Of a stretch of DNA of 64,000 nucleotides, positions 25,910-33,508 are shown piece after piece; the stretch's first letter is position 1, and every line of letters starts with the position of its first letter. The position numbers and the translations under genes are program-made. The stretch is taken from contig JBOEGZ010000004.1 in NCBI GenBank assembly GCA_050633705.1, forward strand, positions 62,001 through 126,000. The letters run 5' to 3'. Source of the DNA: JAJFHI01 sp050633705 (lineage in GTDB: Bacteria; Pseudomonadota; Alphaproteobacteria; Rhizobiales; Hyphomicrobiaceae). The notes under the pieces are model-generated. The model saw nothing but the letters and a program-made list of their open reading frames with translations. It ran no database searches and was not told the origin of the DNA.

Positions 25910-26217
25910 GATTGCACCACTCCTTTGTCTGCAAGGTCCTGCAGCATTTCGATGATGTCGGATAAAATGACATCTTTTGGGGCTTGATAATCGATAGAAA
26001 GTTGGTCGGCGATTGCCTCAACAGTGCGTTCGCCATTACAAAGCTTTAAGACGGCGACGGAAATTTCGTCAGGATCAAACACGCGTTCGGGTGCGAGAAT
26101 GAGCCAGCGGTCGCGACCGGTGTCGTGACGCAGCTTAATGTGACGCGGCATTTTGGGTGCTGTCGTCGCGTCGACAATGAGCCGCGTGCGTACCATAGGT
26201 TTCCCAACGTCAGCCAT
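25906..26217 (-). CDS. pqqD: PQQ biosynthesis peptide chaperone PqqD
   Basis: A 103-residue protein starting at ATG 26217, overlapping the pqqC end by 8 bases; the frame is open further upstream inside pqqC. PqqD is a RiPP recognition element that binds PqqA and presents it to PqqE. The fold is visible as MPRHIKLRHDTGRDRWLILAPERVFDPDEI followed by the ILKLCNGE-type turn (VLKLCNGERTVEAIADQL) and the C-terminal helix. Confidence 0.95.
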   Translation of the reverse strand: MADVGKPMVRTRLIVDATTAPKMPRHIKLRHDTGRDRWLILAPERVFDPDEISVAVLKLCNGERTVEAIADQLSIDYQAPKDVILSDIIEMLQDLADKGVVQS

Positions 26218-26977
26218 TGAGGCTCTCCGGTTTAAACGCACCAGGTGGAATATGACCAGGTGCAACATAGGCGTGATAAAGGGCGTCAAGCTGAACCCAC
26301 AGCACATTGCATTTGAATTGCACAGCCGCGATGCAAGCGTCTTGCTCCTGGCGGTTTTGTGCGTGTTCGATAATGTACTTTAACGCAAACTCGCTGTCGC
26401 GGGGGGCTTGGTTTAGGCGGCGCTTAAAGTACGCCATCACACTGTCGTCGATGAAATCATAATTCTCCAGCATGCCAGCGATGCGTTCGCGGTGGATTTT
26501 TGGCGCGAATAACTCTGTCAACGATGATGCAACGGCAATTGTCAGCGGTTGTTCGCGAACGAAATGCACGTAGGCTTCAACAGCAAATTTCGTAGCAGGG
26601 AGTGCACCTTCCTGACTAGCAACATAGTCGCGGTCTAGACCAAGACCATCCGTTAATGCAAACCAACGCTCAATGCCACCCGGTTCGTCTCCGATGCCAT
26701 CGTGATCGAGCAGGCGATGGATCCATTCGCGTCGCAATTCACGATCGAGGACGCGCGAGACAAAAGCGGCATCTTTGCGTGGCACAGCACTCTGATAGCA
26801 ATAACGGTTCAAGGCCCAAGCGCGCACCTGGTCAATATTGAGTTCGCCGCCGTGAAGCATTTTGTGAAATGGATGTTTGTCGTGATAGCGCTCAGCGCCC
26901 ACGGCGCGAATAGCGGTTTCAAAAGCTTCCGGTGACATTGGGGCACTTAGATCGGCTTTGGTGTGTCTCTCACTCAT
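26210..26977 (-). CDS. pqqC: Pyrroloquinoline-quinone synthase
   Basis: A 255-residue cofactor-less oxidase that does the final ring closure and oxidation to PQQ. Family motifs are RYHDKHPFHKMLHGG, RYCYQSAVPRKDAAF and LTELFAPKIHRERI. Length matches the family. The start overlaps the pqqB stop by 4 bases and the end overlaps pqqD, so BCDE form a tightly coupled operon. Confidence 0.97.
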   Translation of the reverse strand: MSERHTKADLSAPMSPEAFETAIRAVGAERYHDKHPFHKMLHGGELNIDQVRAWALNRYCYQSAVPRKDAAFVSRVLDRELRREWIHRLLDHDGIGDEPGGIERWFALTDGLGLDRDYVASQEGALPATKFAVEAYVHFVREQPLTIAVASSLTELFAPKIHRERIAGMLENYDFIDDSVMAYFKRRLNQAPRDSEFALKYIIEHAQNRQEQDACIAAVQFKCNVLWVQLDALYHAYVAPGHIPPGAFKPESLNG

Positions 26978-27906
26978 AGTTTGATCTCCATTCCGTCATA
27001 GCCAACTTCCCATCCGGCAGCCTCGGTTGCTTTTCTCTCGGCAGTGTTTTCATCGAGGACAGGATTGGAGTTGTTGATGTGTACGTAAATTTTGCGAGCA
27101 ACGTTTAACGGTTCAAACGCAGCAATTGATCCGTCGGGGCCGGAGATTGAAATGTGACCCATGCGTTTGCCGGTTTTATGCGATAAGCCTTGCGACAACA
27201 TTTCGTCGTCGGTGTAGAGCGTGCCATCAAACAACACGACTGGCGCATCCCGTAAACGCGCGGCAAGTGGTTTATCAACTTCAGCGCAGCCGGGGATGTA
27301 GTAGAATTTTTTGCCGGTTTGAGTGGCCGTGATTTCAAGGCCGATGGTATCGCCTTCCTTGGTGCCAAAGTCGGGGCCGGAGGCTTCGTCTTCGAGAAAC
27401 AGCGCAACTTTACCTGGAACAGCAAAGGCTTTGATGGATAGCCCGAGATCTTCAGACGGACTTTTAAGCGTTGTTTCTTTGTCGAGTTGCAGCACGTGTC
27501 TTGGTACGATCTCTGGGTTCATGACATTGAAGACAGAGTTTGCGTCCAGAGTGGCGAGAACTCGGTCTGAGCCATAGACGTTGAAAGGATGTCCCTCTCG
27601 CAAATTGATCAGGCCGGCGATGTGGTCGACATCGGCATTGGTCACGACTGCCGCTTTGATCGGGCTGTTGCGCAAACCTTCATCCGCGTGTGGCCACAAC
27701 TCAGGTGTCTCATTGAGCTGCTGGCGCAAATCTGGCGATGCGTTGAGCAAAACCCAGCGTTTGCCATCTGCACTAATGGCAAGCGATGATTGTGTGCGCG
27801 CGCGCAGTCCAGGCGTGTTAGCTCGCACCTTGGCGCTGTTGGCACCATTGCAATTCCATTGTGGAAAGCCACCACCTGCGGCGCTCCCTAGAATTTTTAT
27901 GATCAT
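26974..27906 (-). CDS. pqqB: PQQ biosynthesis protein PqqB
   Basis: A 310-residue metallo-beta-lactamase-fold hydroxylase that acts on the Glu-Tyr intermediate. Diagnostic parts are ILGSAAGGGFPQWNCNG at the N-terminus, TNADVDHIAGLINLREG, YYIPGCAEV, MGHISISG and HINNSNPVL. It is separated from the nearer pqqA by about 180 bases that contain a hairpin at 28010-28038. Confidence 0.97.
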   Translation of the reverse strand: MIIKILGSAAGGGFPQWNCNGANSAKVRANTPGLRARTQSSLAISADGKRWVLLNASPDLRQQLNETPELWPHADEGLRNSPIKAAVVTNADVDHIAGLINLREGHPFNVYGSDRVLATLDANSVFNVMNPEIVPRHVLQLDKETTLKSPSEDLGLSIKAFAVPGKVALFLEDEASGPDFGTKEGDTIGLEITATQTGKKFYYIPGCAEVDKPLAARLRDAPVVLFDGTLYTDDEMLSQGLSHKTGKRMGHISISGPDGSIAAFEPLNVARKIYVHINNSNPVLDENTAERKATEAAGWEVGYDGMEIKL

Positions 27907-28009
27907 AGAACACTTAAATTTTGAGCGAAACGCGACCGATAAAATGGGGAAGGTGCGCTTCAGCTAGAAACGAATTGATGTCGCAGAATTACGACGCCAG
28001 AAACAACAA

Positions 28010-28038
28010 CGGCGGCCGTTCAATTAGAACGACCGCCG
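28010..28038 (-). terminator. Hairpin between pqqA and pqqB (partial terminator/attenuator)
   Basis: CGGCGG (28010-28015) pairs with CCGCCG (28033-28038), and CGTTC (28017-28021) with GAACG (28027-28031), around AATTA. On the minus strand the hairpin is followed by a T-rich TTGTTGTTTC. Stronger expression of pqqA than of pqqBCDE is known in other bacteria, and this element would give that by stopping most transcripts after pqqA. Confidence 0.7.
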
Positions 28039-28084
28039 CGCTTAACTTGCTCACCAGAAGTGAGCAGATCAGAGCGTATCTAAG

Positions 28085-28174
28085 TTAGATAACGTCGATC
28101 TCTGCTGGAAGGTAGCTCGTTACTTCGAGGCCAACTTCTTGCTCTTTAACTTCTGGCTTGTTCCAAACTTTCAT
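28085..28174 (-). CDS. pqqA: PQQ precursor peptide PqqA, copy 1 (proximal to pqqB)
   Basis: A 29-residue peptide beginning MKVWNKPEVKEQ. The conserved pair Glu17 and Tyr21 (E-V-T-S-Y) supplies the two residues fused into PQQ. An AGGAGG ribosome site lies 8 bases before ATG 28174. It differs from copy 2 by five synonymous third-position changes, all in the last 11 codons (T19, L22, A24, E25, V28). Confidence 0.96.
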   Translation of the reverse strand: MKVWNKPEVKEQEVGLEVTSYLPAEIDVI

Positions 28175-28248
28175 TAGGTAAATCCTCCTATTTTTGGTTT
28201 CGTCTCAGGTGCCCACAAGTTGTGAGCGTATCGGACCGTACTCTAAAT

Positions 28249-28338
28249 TTAGATTACGTCGATTTCAGCTGGCAGGTAGCTTGTTACTTCGAGGCCAACT
28301 TCTTGCTCTTTAACTTCTGGCTTGTTCCAAACTTTCAT
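28249..28338 (-). CDS. pqqA: PQQ precursor peptide PqqA, copy 2 (upstream)
   Basis: A second 29-residue pqqA, 74 bases upstream of copy 1 on the same strand and encoding exactly the same peptide. An AGGAG ribosome site precedes ATG 28338. The first 54 bases of the two coding sequences are identical. Both copies are probably transcribed from one promoter in the 379-base region upstream, which would double precursor peptide output. Confidence 0.96.
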   Translation of the reverse strand: MKVWNKPEVKEQEVGLEVTSYLPAEIDVI

Positions 28339-28717
28339 TAGTCTGTTCTCCTGGTTCGAACGAAATTCAATTCTGTGTCACAACGTCTGCTTTTTGCTAG
28401 TCCCCGCCGAGGGTGCCGACTGCAGTATGACGTCTCTAATGACTATTAATTTGATGCATGAGACGGTTTGGGTCAACGCGTTGAGGCGGGTTTGCGGGTG
28501 AGGAAAATTGATTTTTTTTAGAGGCAAATAAGTTCTTCAATTGCTGGCGTCAATTTTGCCTGCGGAAAACCCATAAGGCTATGAATAAGAACAATAAAAT
28601 AACATTTCCTGGACGGTGAATTAGTGCGACTTTTGCGTCAGTGAGAGGGTTAATTTAGGTTGATTTCACGCTGGTTCACGAAAAAAATATGAGACGTAAT
28701 GCTATAACATATTCAGT
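28339..28717. promoter_or_regulatory. Upstream region of the pqq operon
   Basis: No gene is seen. It must contain the pqqA promoter. Runs of A and T (such as 28509-28518) and a 6-bp inverted pair CGTCTC/GAGACG around 28432-28466 are visible. Hexamers could not be assigned with confidence. The minus-strand flavoprotein gene also ends here. Confidence 0.4.
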
Positions 28718-30016
28718 TCAGGTGCCTTTTTGGTCTTGGCTGAGAGTCGCATCCAGATAGGTCAGCATGGCGTGTGCGGCGGCCTTAGCTGTTGCAAATG
28801 TGGCTTGCAGCAAATACCCGCCCGTCGGCGCTTCCCAATCCAACATTTCTCCAGCAACAAAGACGCCCGGAAGGCCGGCCAACATATAATCTTCTCCGAT
28901 GGCTGCGAGAGAAATGCCCCCGGCGGTCGAAATGGCGCGGTTCAGTCCGGATAGCCCAGTGCAGGCCAGCGGCATGTGTTTGATGAGATTTGCAAGCTCA
29001 TCTGGGTTTGCTGGTAGCGCGCCGTTTTGGTGTTCACGTAATAGGGTGATGGCTGCAGGTGACAGGCCGGTTGCTTTGCGGATCTGGTTGGATTGCGACT
29101 GGCGGCCGCGTGGCCGGGTGAGGCGTTCGGTAAGATCGGCCAGTGAGACGTCTGGTTTGAGATCAAGTCTGAGGTGTGTGACGTCTGACATTTTTAGACT
29201 GTCGCGAATTGCTGGGTTGAGCGTGTAACATGCCCCACCCTCTAGTCCCGTATCAGTAATAACGACATCTCCAATTGCGCGTGCGCCATGGCAGCTCAAT
29301 GCGATGTTCTTTAGCGGTGTTCCGGCGCATTTGGTCTTGAAGTGGTCTGACCATGCAATGTGACAACCAGCATTCGATGGTGCGAACGGTGTTAGCGGGA
29401 TGTGTTTTTCGACTAACGCGGTCGTCCATCTGCCATCAGTACCAAGGTTTGGCCAGCTTGCCCCACCCATCGCCAGAAGTGTCGCATCGGCGTGGAACGA
29501 CGTTGGTGTCAAGGGCTCGCCTGCTGAGCCAAGCGTCACAAACGTTAGTGCGCCGTCTTGGCTCCAGCCGTTCCAATGTTGTTTCAGGCGGAGGTCGACG
29601 TTGAAGTAACTTAGGTGGCGCAGCCAGGCTCTCAAAAGTGGTGAGGCTTTGAGCGTTTTTGGAAAGACCCGACCACTTGATCCGACAAATGTTCCTTGCG
29701 AAAGGTCATGCGCCCATTTTCGCATGTCGTCTGGTGTGAAATTTTCTAAAGCTGTTTTCAAGAATGGTGCGGCATTGCCGTATTTTTCTAGAGCGTCTTC
29801 AAACAGGGTTGTGTGGGTCAGATTGAGCCCGCCACGTCCGGCCATAAGAAATTTACGCGCTGGCGCCGCCTTGTGCTCGAAGATTGTAACGTGACAACCG
29901 TTTTCAGCCAGCTGCTGGGCGGCCATGAGGCCAGCAGGTCCGGCACCGACAATTGCAACCACGGGTTTTCTTGCAGATGACTTTTGATCCGCGCTTGCAG
30001 ATGAGGAGGGTTCCAT
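28718..30016 (-). CDS. HI0933/PP_4765-family flavoprotein
   Basis: A 432-residue FAD protein. The dinucleotide motif is VAIVGAGPAGLMAAQQLAENGCHVTIFE; further family stretches are KFLMAGRGGLNLTHT, MGGASWPNLGTDGRW, and the C-terminal FVAGEMLDWEAPTGGYLLQATFATAKAAA. It belongs to the TIGR03862 group within the HI0933 family. I recall that this group shows a phylogenetic link to PQQ-related loci, but the reaction is unknown. It follows gloA by 9 bases in the same direction and lies upstream of the pqq genes on the same strand. Confidence 0.85.
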   Translation of the reverse strand: MEPSSSASADQKSSARKPVVAIVGAGPAGLMAAQQLAENGCHVTIFEHKAAPARKFLMAGRGGLNLTHTTLFEDALEKYGNAAPFLKTALENFTPDDMRKWAHDLSQGTFVGSSGRVFPKTLKASPLLRAWLRHLSYFNVDLRLKQHWNGWSQDGALTFVTLGSAGEPLTPTSFHADATLLAMGGASWPNLGTDGRWTTALVEKHIPLTPFAPSNAGCHIAWSDHFKTKCAGTPLKNIALSCHGARAIGDVVITDTGLEGGACYTLNPAIRDSLKMSDVTHLRLDLKPDVSLADLTERLTRPRGRQSQSNQIRKATGLSPAAITLLREHQNGALPANPDELANLIKHMPLACTGLSGLNRAISTAGGISLAAIGEDYMLAGLPGVFVAGEMLDWEAPTGGYLLQATFATAKAAAHAMLTYLDATLSQDQKGT

Positions 30017-30025
30017 TGAGGTGAC

Positions 30026-30472
30026 TTACCAACTTCCCGTATTTTCCATCGATGCCCATGGCTCTTGTCGTTCAAGACGCCCGCCTTTTTGCAGAAGCTC
30101 GATGGATATGTTGTCGGGCGAGCGAACAAACGCCATGTAGCCGTCGCGGGGCGGGCGATTGATGGTTATGCCATCGGCCTTAAGTTTCGCACAGGTGGCA
30201 TAGATGTCTTCGACCTCGAACGCGAGATGGCCAAAGTTACGTCCTTGTGACAACGGGCTGTCTTCTTTGTCCCAATTATAAGTCAGCTCGAGCAAAGGCG
30301 CTTTTGTGGTTGCCCCACTGCGTCGATCTTCCGGTGCGGCGAGAAAAATTAAAGTAAAGCGGCCTTGTTCAACGTCGACGCGGCGCATTTCGCGCATGCC
30401 AAGGCTATTACAGTAAAATTTCAGGCTTGCATCTATGTTTTGAATGCGAACCATTGTGTGCAAGTAACGCAT
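30026..30472 (-). CDS. gloA: Lactoylglutathione lyase (glyoxalase I)
   Basis: A 148-residue vicinal-oxygen-chelate enzyme that isomerises the methylglyoxal-glutathione adduct. Metal ligands and substrate regions are seen in YLHTMVRIQNIDASLKFY, LLELTYNWD, FGHLAFEVEDI and SPDNISIELLQ (His, Glu, His, Glu ligand set). Length is about 15 residues more than the E. coli enzyme, with a short tail. It starts the gloA-flavoprotein pair. Confidence 0.92.
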   Translation of the reverse strand: MRYLHTMVRIQNIDASLKFYCNSLGMREMRRVDVEQGRFTLIFLAAPEDRRSGATTKAPLLELTYNWDKEDSPLSQGRNFGHLAFEVEDIYATCAKLKADGITINRPPRDGYMAFVRSPDNISIELLQKGGRLERQEPWASMENTGSW

Positions 30473-31334
30473 TTCGGCGATCCTTATCTTATCGGTAGGT
30501 CTTAATAGGTCGGGTCAACACAAAGATAGGAAGATACAGTGTCTGGCTAGGTTGGCGACTTGGTTTGAGGTTTGGCCAGGTCGGTGACCAAGTTTGAGGA
30601 TTGTGAGAAAAGGGGGGGTATTCCGCCCGGCTCGACCAATGAAGTTTCGTGCGACATGTGATCCTTGAACGTGTCTTTGTGCGGTTTTGGCCTTGTCTAC
30701 AAAACCAGGGGTGGCTGAGACGCAACGCCTAAAAATTCTTCCGTTTGTGAACCGTGTTGTGGCTCGCCAATAGATAACACAAAGCGCGCGCAAAACTCTT
30801 TTAATTGAATCAGCGGCTTATACCATCAAGGTGGTTAAGGTGATCAATTTAATTGAGGTGTTTGAGGTGAGGCGACAGGCTGAGCCATCTGCAAGCTGGG
30901 GACAGAGCGTGGAACAACGTGGTTCGGCGCGGGCTTGAGAGCGGCAAACAAATTGATCAAAAAGCGCTTGTTCCCTAACGAATCACCGAGTTCTTGAAGA
31001 TCAAAAACAGGCAAAAAATTTTGCCGAATGCGTGCGTTCAGTAAATTCAAAAGGTGCTCGTCCACGACTTTGTTGTGGATGTGTGCGAGGGCGCTAAAGC
31101 TTATTGGAAACAGTGGGTTGAATATTACTTCTTCACGATTCGCGTGCGTCATAGTCGCCTAGTCAAGATGGCTGTGGATGAGAATTGGTGTTTGCGGACC
31201 GCATTCAGATGTTATGTATTTCGCATTGCACGCCGCACCCATTTGAGAGGGCATTTTGAATGGGCACGGTTCGAGTAAGTGCAGAGGCCAAGTTCGAAAG
31301 AACATAATTTGTTATGTAAAGCGGGAGAGTACTA
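30473..31334. other. Gene-poor 0.86-kb region with a degenerate 24-base repeat
   Basis: No convincing gene is seen apart from a doubtful minus-strand frame at 30844-31152. Two 24-base units (30547-30570 and 30576-30599) agree at 18 of 24 positions and share the core TTTGAGG. A 7-bp stem GGTTTTG/CAAAACC occurs around 30683-30706. The final ~170 bases are the leader of the cold-shock gene. A small RNA is possible but not supported by a recognised family. Confidence 0.35.
30844..31152 (-). CDS. Doubtful small ORF, hypothetical
   Basis: A 102-residue frame with a reasonable mix of residues (FPISFSALAHIHNKVVDEHLL) but no recognised domain, a weak ribosome site and a Pro-rich end. It is the longest frame in the gene-poor stretch and lies divergently upstream of the cold-shock gene. 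Coding status is uncertain. Confidence 0.25.
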   Translation of the reverse strand: MTHANREEVIFNPLFPISFSALAHIHNKVVDEHLLNLLNARIRQNFLPVFDLQELGDSLGNKRFLINLFAALKPAPNHVVPRSVPSLQMAQPVASPQTPQLN

Positions 31335-31937
31335 ATGGGGGACTCGAATCTACCTCCGGAATTGCCGAATCTTGAAGGTACGGCAGAGGAGATAGCGGAG
31401 CGACTTCAAGATGCGGGTCTTGAAGTCATCGAGATAGCGGGCTCTATAAAGTGGTTTGATGCGTCGAAGGGGTACGGCTTTATTGTCCCCGATAACGGTT
31501 TGCAAGACGTATTGTTGCACGTGACATGTTTGCGTGCCGGTGGATACGCCACGGCCTACGAAGGCGCGCGTATTCATTGCCAAGTTTTGGCGCGGCCGAA
31601 AGGCATGCAAGCGTTCCGCATCATCTCAATGGACGAAAGCACAGCGATCCATCCGTCGCAGTTGCCACAAAGAACACATGTTGTTGTGACTCCTGAGAGT
31701 GATTGGGAGCGCGCGATGGTCAAATGGTTCAACCGTGTGCGCGGTTTTGGCTTTTTGACACGCGGTGAAGGGACACCTGATGTCTTCGTTCACATGGAAA
31801 CACTGCGCCGTTTCGGTTTTACCGAATTGCGTCCAGGCCAGATGGTTCAAGTTCGCTGGGGACATGGTTCCAAAGGCTGCATGGCGGCCGAACTTCGCCC
31901 AGATGGTGTTGAATCGAAACTGCCTTCAGCGCACTGA
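31335..31937 (+). CDS. Double cold-shock-domain protein
   Basis: A 200-residue nucleic-acid-binding protein with two cold-shock domains. The first runs from about residue 35 (GSIKWFDASKGYGFIVPDNG, DVLLH) and the second from about 128 (MVKWFNRVRGFGFLTRGEG, DVFVH), joined by a linker. RNP1- and RNP2-like motifs are present in both, although the first domain has DVLLH instead of the usual DVFVH. The two-domain type is typical of Hyphomicrobiales. The acidic N-terminal 30 residues are an extension. A DUF192 gene follows at once. Confidence 0.92.
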   Translation: MGDSNLPPELPNLEGTAEEIAERLQDAGLEVIEIAGSIKWFDASKGYGFIVPDNGLQDVLLHVTCLRAGGYATAYEGARIHCQVLARPKGMQAFRIISMDESTAIHPSQLPQRTHVVVTPESDWERAMVKWFNRVRGFGFLTRGEGTPDVFVHMETLRRFGFTELRPGQMVQVRWGHGSKGCMAAELRPDGVESKLPSAH

Positions 31938-31941
31938 GCGC

Positions 31942-32487
31942 ATGGACGTATCTCGCGCACGTGTTACAGCGAGACAGCGTGCGCACAATTTTTCCGACAG
32001 GGCTGCTTTAATGGCGGCCCTGTTTTGTTTTGCATTGGTGGGTGTCATGTCATCGGGAAGTTTTCATCTTGCCGCTGAGCCGTCATCGGAGAAGACAGAG
32101 GTGCTTTGGCTCGAAACCGAGGCGGGGCCAGCTCACAAGATCCATGTCGAGGTGGCTCGGACGATGGCCGAGAAGTCTCGCGGGCTGATGTTTCGTACCT
32201 CTTTAGCGCCAGATCGAGGCATGCTGTTTCCTTACAAAGAAGCTGGAAACCACGCAATGTGGATGCGAAATACCTACATCCCGCTCGATATGGTGTTCAT
32301 CAAATCGAACGGTCGTGTGCATCGCATTGAAGCCAAGACCGAGCCTTTCTCAGAAACGATCATATCTGCCGGCGCGCCGGTGACAGGGGTGTTGGAGCTT
32401 GCAGGGGGTATGGCGGCCAAGCTAGGCTTGAAAGCCGGTGATCTCGTTCGCCATTCTTGGTTTGGTACCGCCAAAGACAGCGATTGA
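31942..32487 (+). CDS. DUF192 family exported protein
   Basis: A 181-residue protein starting at ATG 31942, 4 bases after the cold-shock gene; the frame is open upstream inside that gene. A hydrophobic segment (about residues 23-37) looks like a signal peptide. The DUF192 domain is clear: HVEVARTMAEKSRGLMFRTSL, GMLFPY, MWMRNTYIPLDMVFI and GVLELAGGMAAKLGLKAGDLV. The function of the family is not established. Pairing of a cold-shock gene and DUF192 is common in alphaproteobacteria to my knowledge. Confidence 0.9.
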   Translation: MDVSRARVTARQRAHNFSDRAALMAALFCFALVGVMSSGSFHLAAEPSSEKTEVLWLETEAGPAHKIHVEVARTMAEKSRGLMFRTSLAPDRGMLFPYKEAGNHAMWMRNTYIPLDMVFIKSNGRVHRIEAKTEPFSETIISAGAPVTGVLELAGGMAAKLGLKAGDLVRHSWFGTAKDSD

Positions 32488-32631
32488 GGTGGTGCGGGAG
32501 CGGTTAACCGGGGTCGGGTTCGCATGAGCGATCTTGGTGATTTCGTGATTTTTTGTCGCTTCCGGCTTAACTTGAACAACTCGCGCTTGACGAACGGCGT
32601 TCGCTGCTGCACACAGGCAGCGCATTGGTAT

Positions 32632-32708
32632 CGGGGCATAGCTCAGCCTGGTAGAGCACCTGGTTTGGGACCAGGGGGTCGGGAGTTCGAATCCCCCTGC
32701 CCCGACCA
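32632..32708 (+). tRNA. tRNA-Pro (UGG)
   Basis: A 77-base cloverleaf with acceptor CGGGGCA/TGCCCCG, anticodon stem CCTGG/CCAGG, loop TTTGGGA (anticodon TGG), T-arm GGGAG-TTCGAAT-CCCCC, and an encoded CCA end (32706-32708). Confidence 0.97.
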
Positions 32709-32828
32709 ATTGCAAAGTCCAAGACGCACAGCCGCTGCGATAACTGGAGCGGATTGCAGTTTTACAAAATATGCAGGTATCGGTTGGTCTTGGGATTTGA
32801 GACGACGGCGTCAGGAGAAGGTCTGAAC

Positions 32829-33137
32829 ATGTCCGCTGCACGCATTTATAAACCTTCAAAAACCGCCATGCAGTCCGGATTGGGACGAACCAAGGAATGG
32901 GTTCTGGAATTTGAGCCCGAGCGTGCGCGCGGCATTGATCCGCTGATGGGTTGGACAAGCACGGCCGATACAAACTCGCAGGTGCGCTTGACCTTTGACA
33001 GTCAGGAAGACGCCGTCGCCTACGCGGAGCGTAACGCCATTGCCTACCGAGTTTTGCCGACGACTCCGCGCAAGGCTGTCGCGAAATCCTATTCTGATAA
33101 TTTCGCGTACGGTCGTCGCAGACCTTGGACTCACTAA
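32829..33137 (+). CDS. NADH:ubiquinone oxidoreductase accessory subunit (NDUFS4/ETC complex I family)
   Basis: A 102-residue protein starting at ATG 32829; the open frame extends upstream towards the tRNA. It begins SAARIYKPSKTAMQSG, then WVLEFEPERARGIDPLMGWTSTADTNSQVRLTF and ends with the basic SDNFAYGRRRPWTH, the pattern of the 18-kDa NDUFS4 homologue of alphaproteobacterial complex I. It binds at the peripheral arm. It sits alone between two tRNA genes, as in many Hyphomicrobiales. Confidence 0.93.
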   Translation: MSAARIYKPSKTAMQSGLGRTKEWVLEFEPERARGIDPLMGWTSTADTNSQVRLTFDSQEDAVAYAERNAIAYRVLPTTPRKAVAKSYSDNFAYGRRRPWTH

Positions 33138-33207
33138 ACACCGCCAAAGATCCGTGCACCGTTTGAGCGGCTGCTGCCTTGTGTTAACTTAAGCCTCGCG
33201 TTGGAGT

Positions 33208-33284
33208 GGTCCCGTAGCTCAGCTGGATAGAGCACCCGCCTTCTAAGCGGACGGTCGCAGGTTCGAATCCTGCCGGGATCGCCA
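33208..33284 (+). tRNA. tRNA-Arg (UCU)
   Basis: A 77-base cloverleaf with acceptor GGTCCCG/CGGGATC (one G-U pair), anticodon loop CTTCTAA (anticodon TCT), T-arm GCAGG-TTCGAAT-CCTGC and encoded CCA (33282-33284). The outermost anticodon-stem pair is a C-A mismatch (CCCGC/GCGGA). Confidence 0.96.
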
Positions 33285-33330
33285 TTCTCCAAATTGATCA
33301 GTTTTGGTTGCGCCGTTTGAGGTTCTAATT

Positions 33331-33402
33331 GGCAAACCTGCGCATTGTTTGTTGCCAACACCTTCCGGTGTTGGGTGGTTCGAATCCTGATCGCGTTTGC
33401 CA
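33331..33402 (+). other. tRNA-like degenerate element
   Basis: GGCAAAC (33331-33337) and its exact complement GTTTGCC (33395-33401) could form a 7-bp acceptor stem closing 72 bases. Inside lie a perfect 8-bp hairpin CCAACACC-TTCC-GGTGTTGG (33355-33374) and the T-loop consensus GGTTCGAATCC. The T stem does not pair and no D-arm is evident. The strings GGTTCGAATCCTG and GCCATTCTCC also occur in and just after the tRNA-Arg, pointing to a partial duplication or decayed tRNA. Confidence 0.4.
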
Positions 33403-33508
33403 TTCTCCGATACGATTTTTTTGGACTGTTGGCAGCATGGCGCCGTCCCTAATTCCGTCCTCGTCGTTGTTGCAATGAGTTAAATTTGTTGCGCCACCAT
33501 CAGGCCAT

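Noticed and set aside
32422..33159. Minus-strand 245-residue frame with GGFELPTPWSQTRCSTRLSYAP
   Set aside because: It runs antisense through tRNA-Pro and the complex I subunit gene; the peptide is the typical artefact of an antisense tRNA.
33331..33402. Functional tRNA gene after tRNA-Arg
   Set aside because: The T stem does not pair, there is no D-arm, and the inner hairpin has a 4-base rather than a 7-base loop. It is kept only as a tRNA-like element.
33134..33403. Minus-strand 89-residue frame with GRIRTCDRPLRRRVLYPAELR
   Set aside because: It is the antisense reading of tRNA-Arg. This peptide pattern is a well-known spurious annotation.
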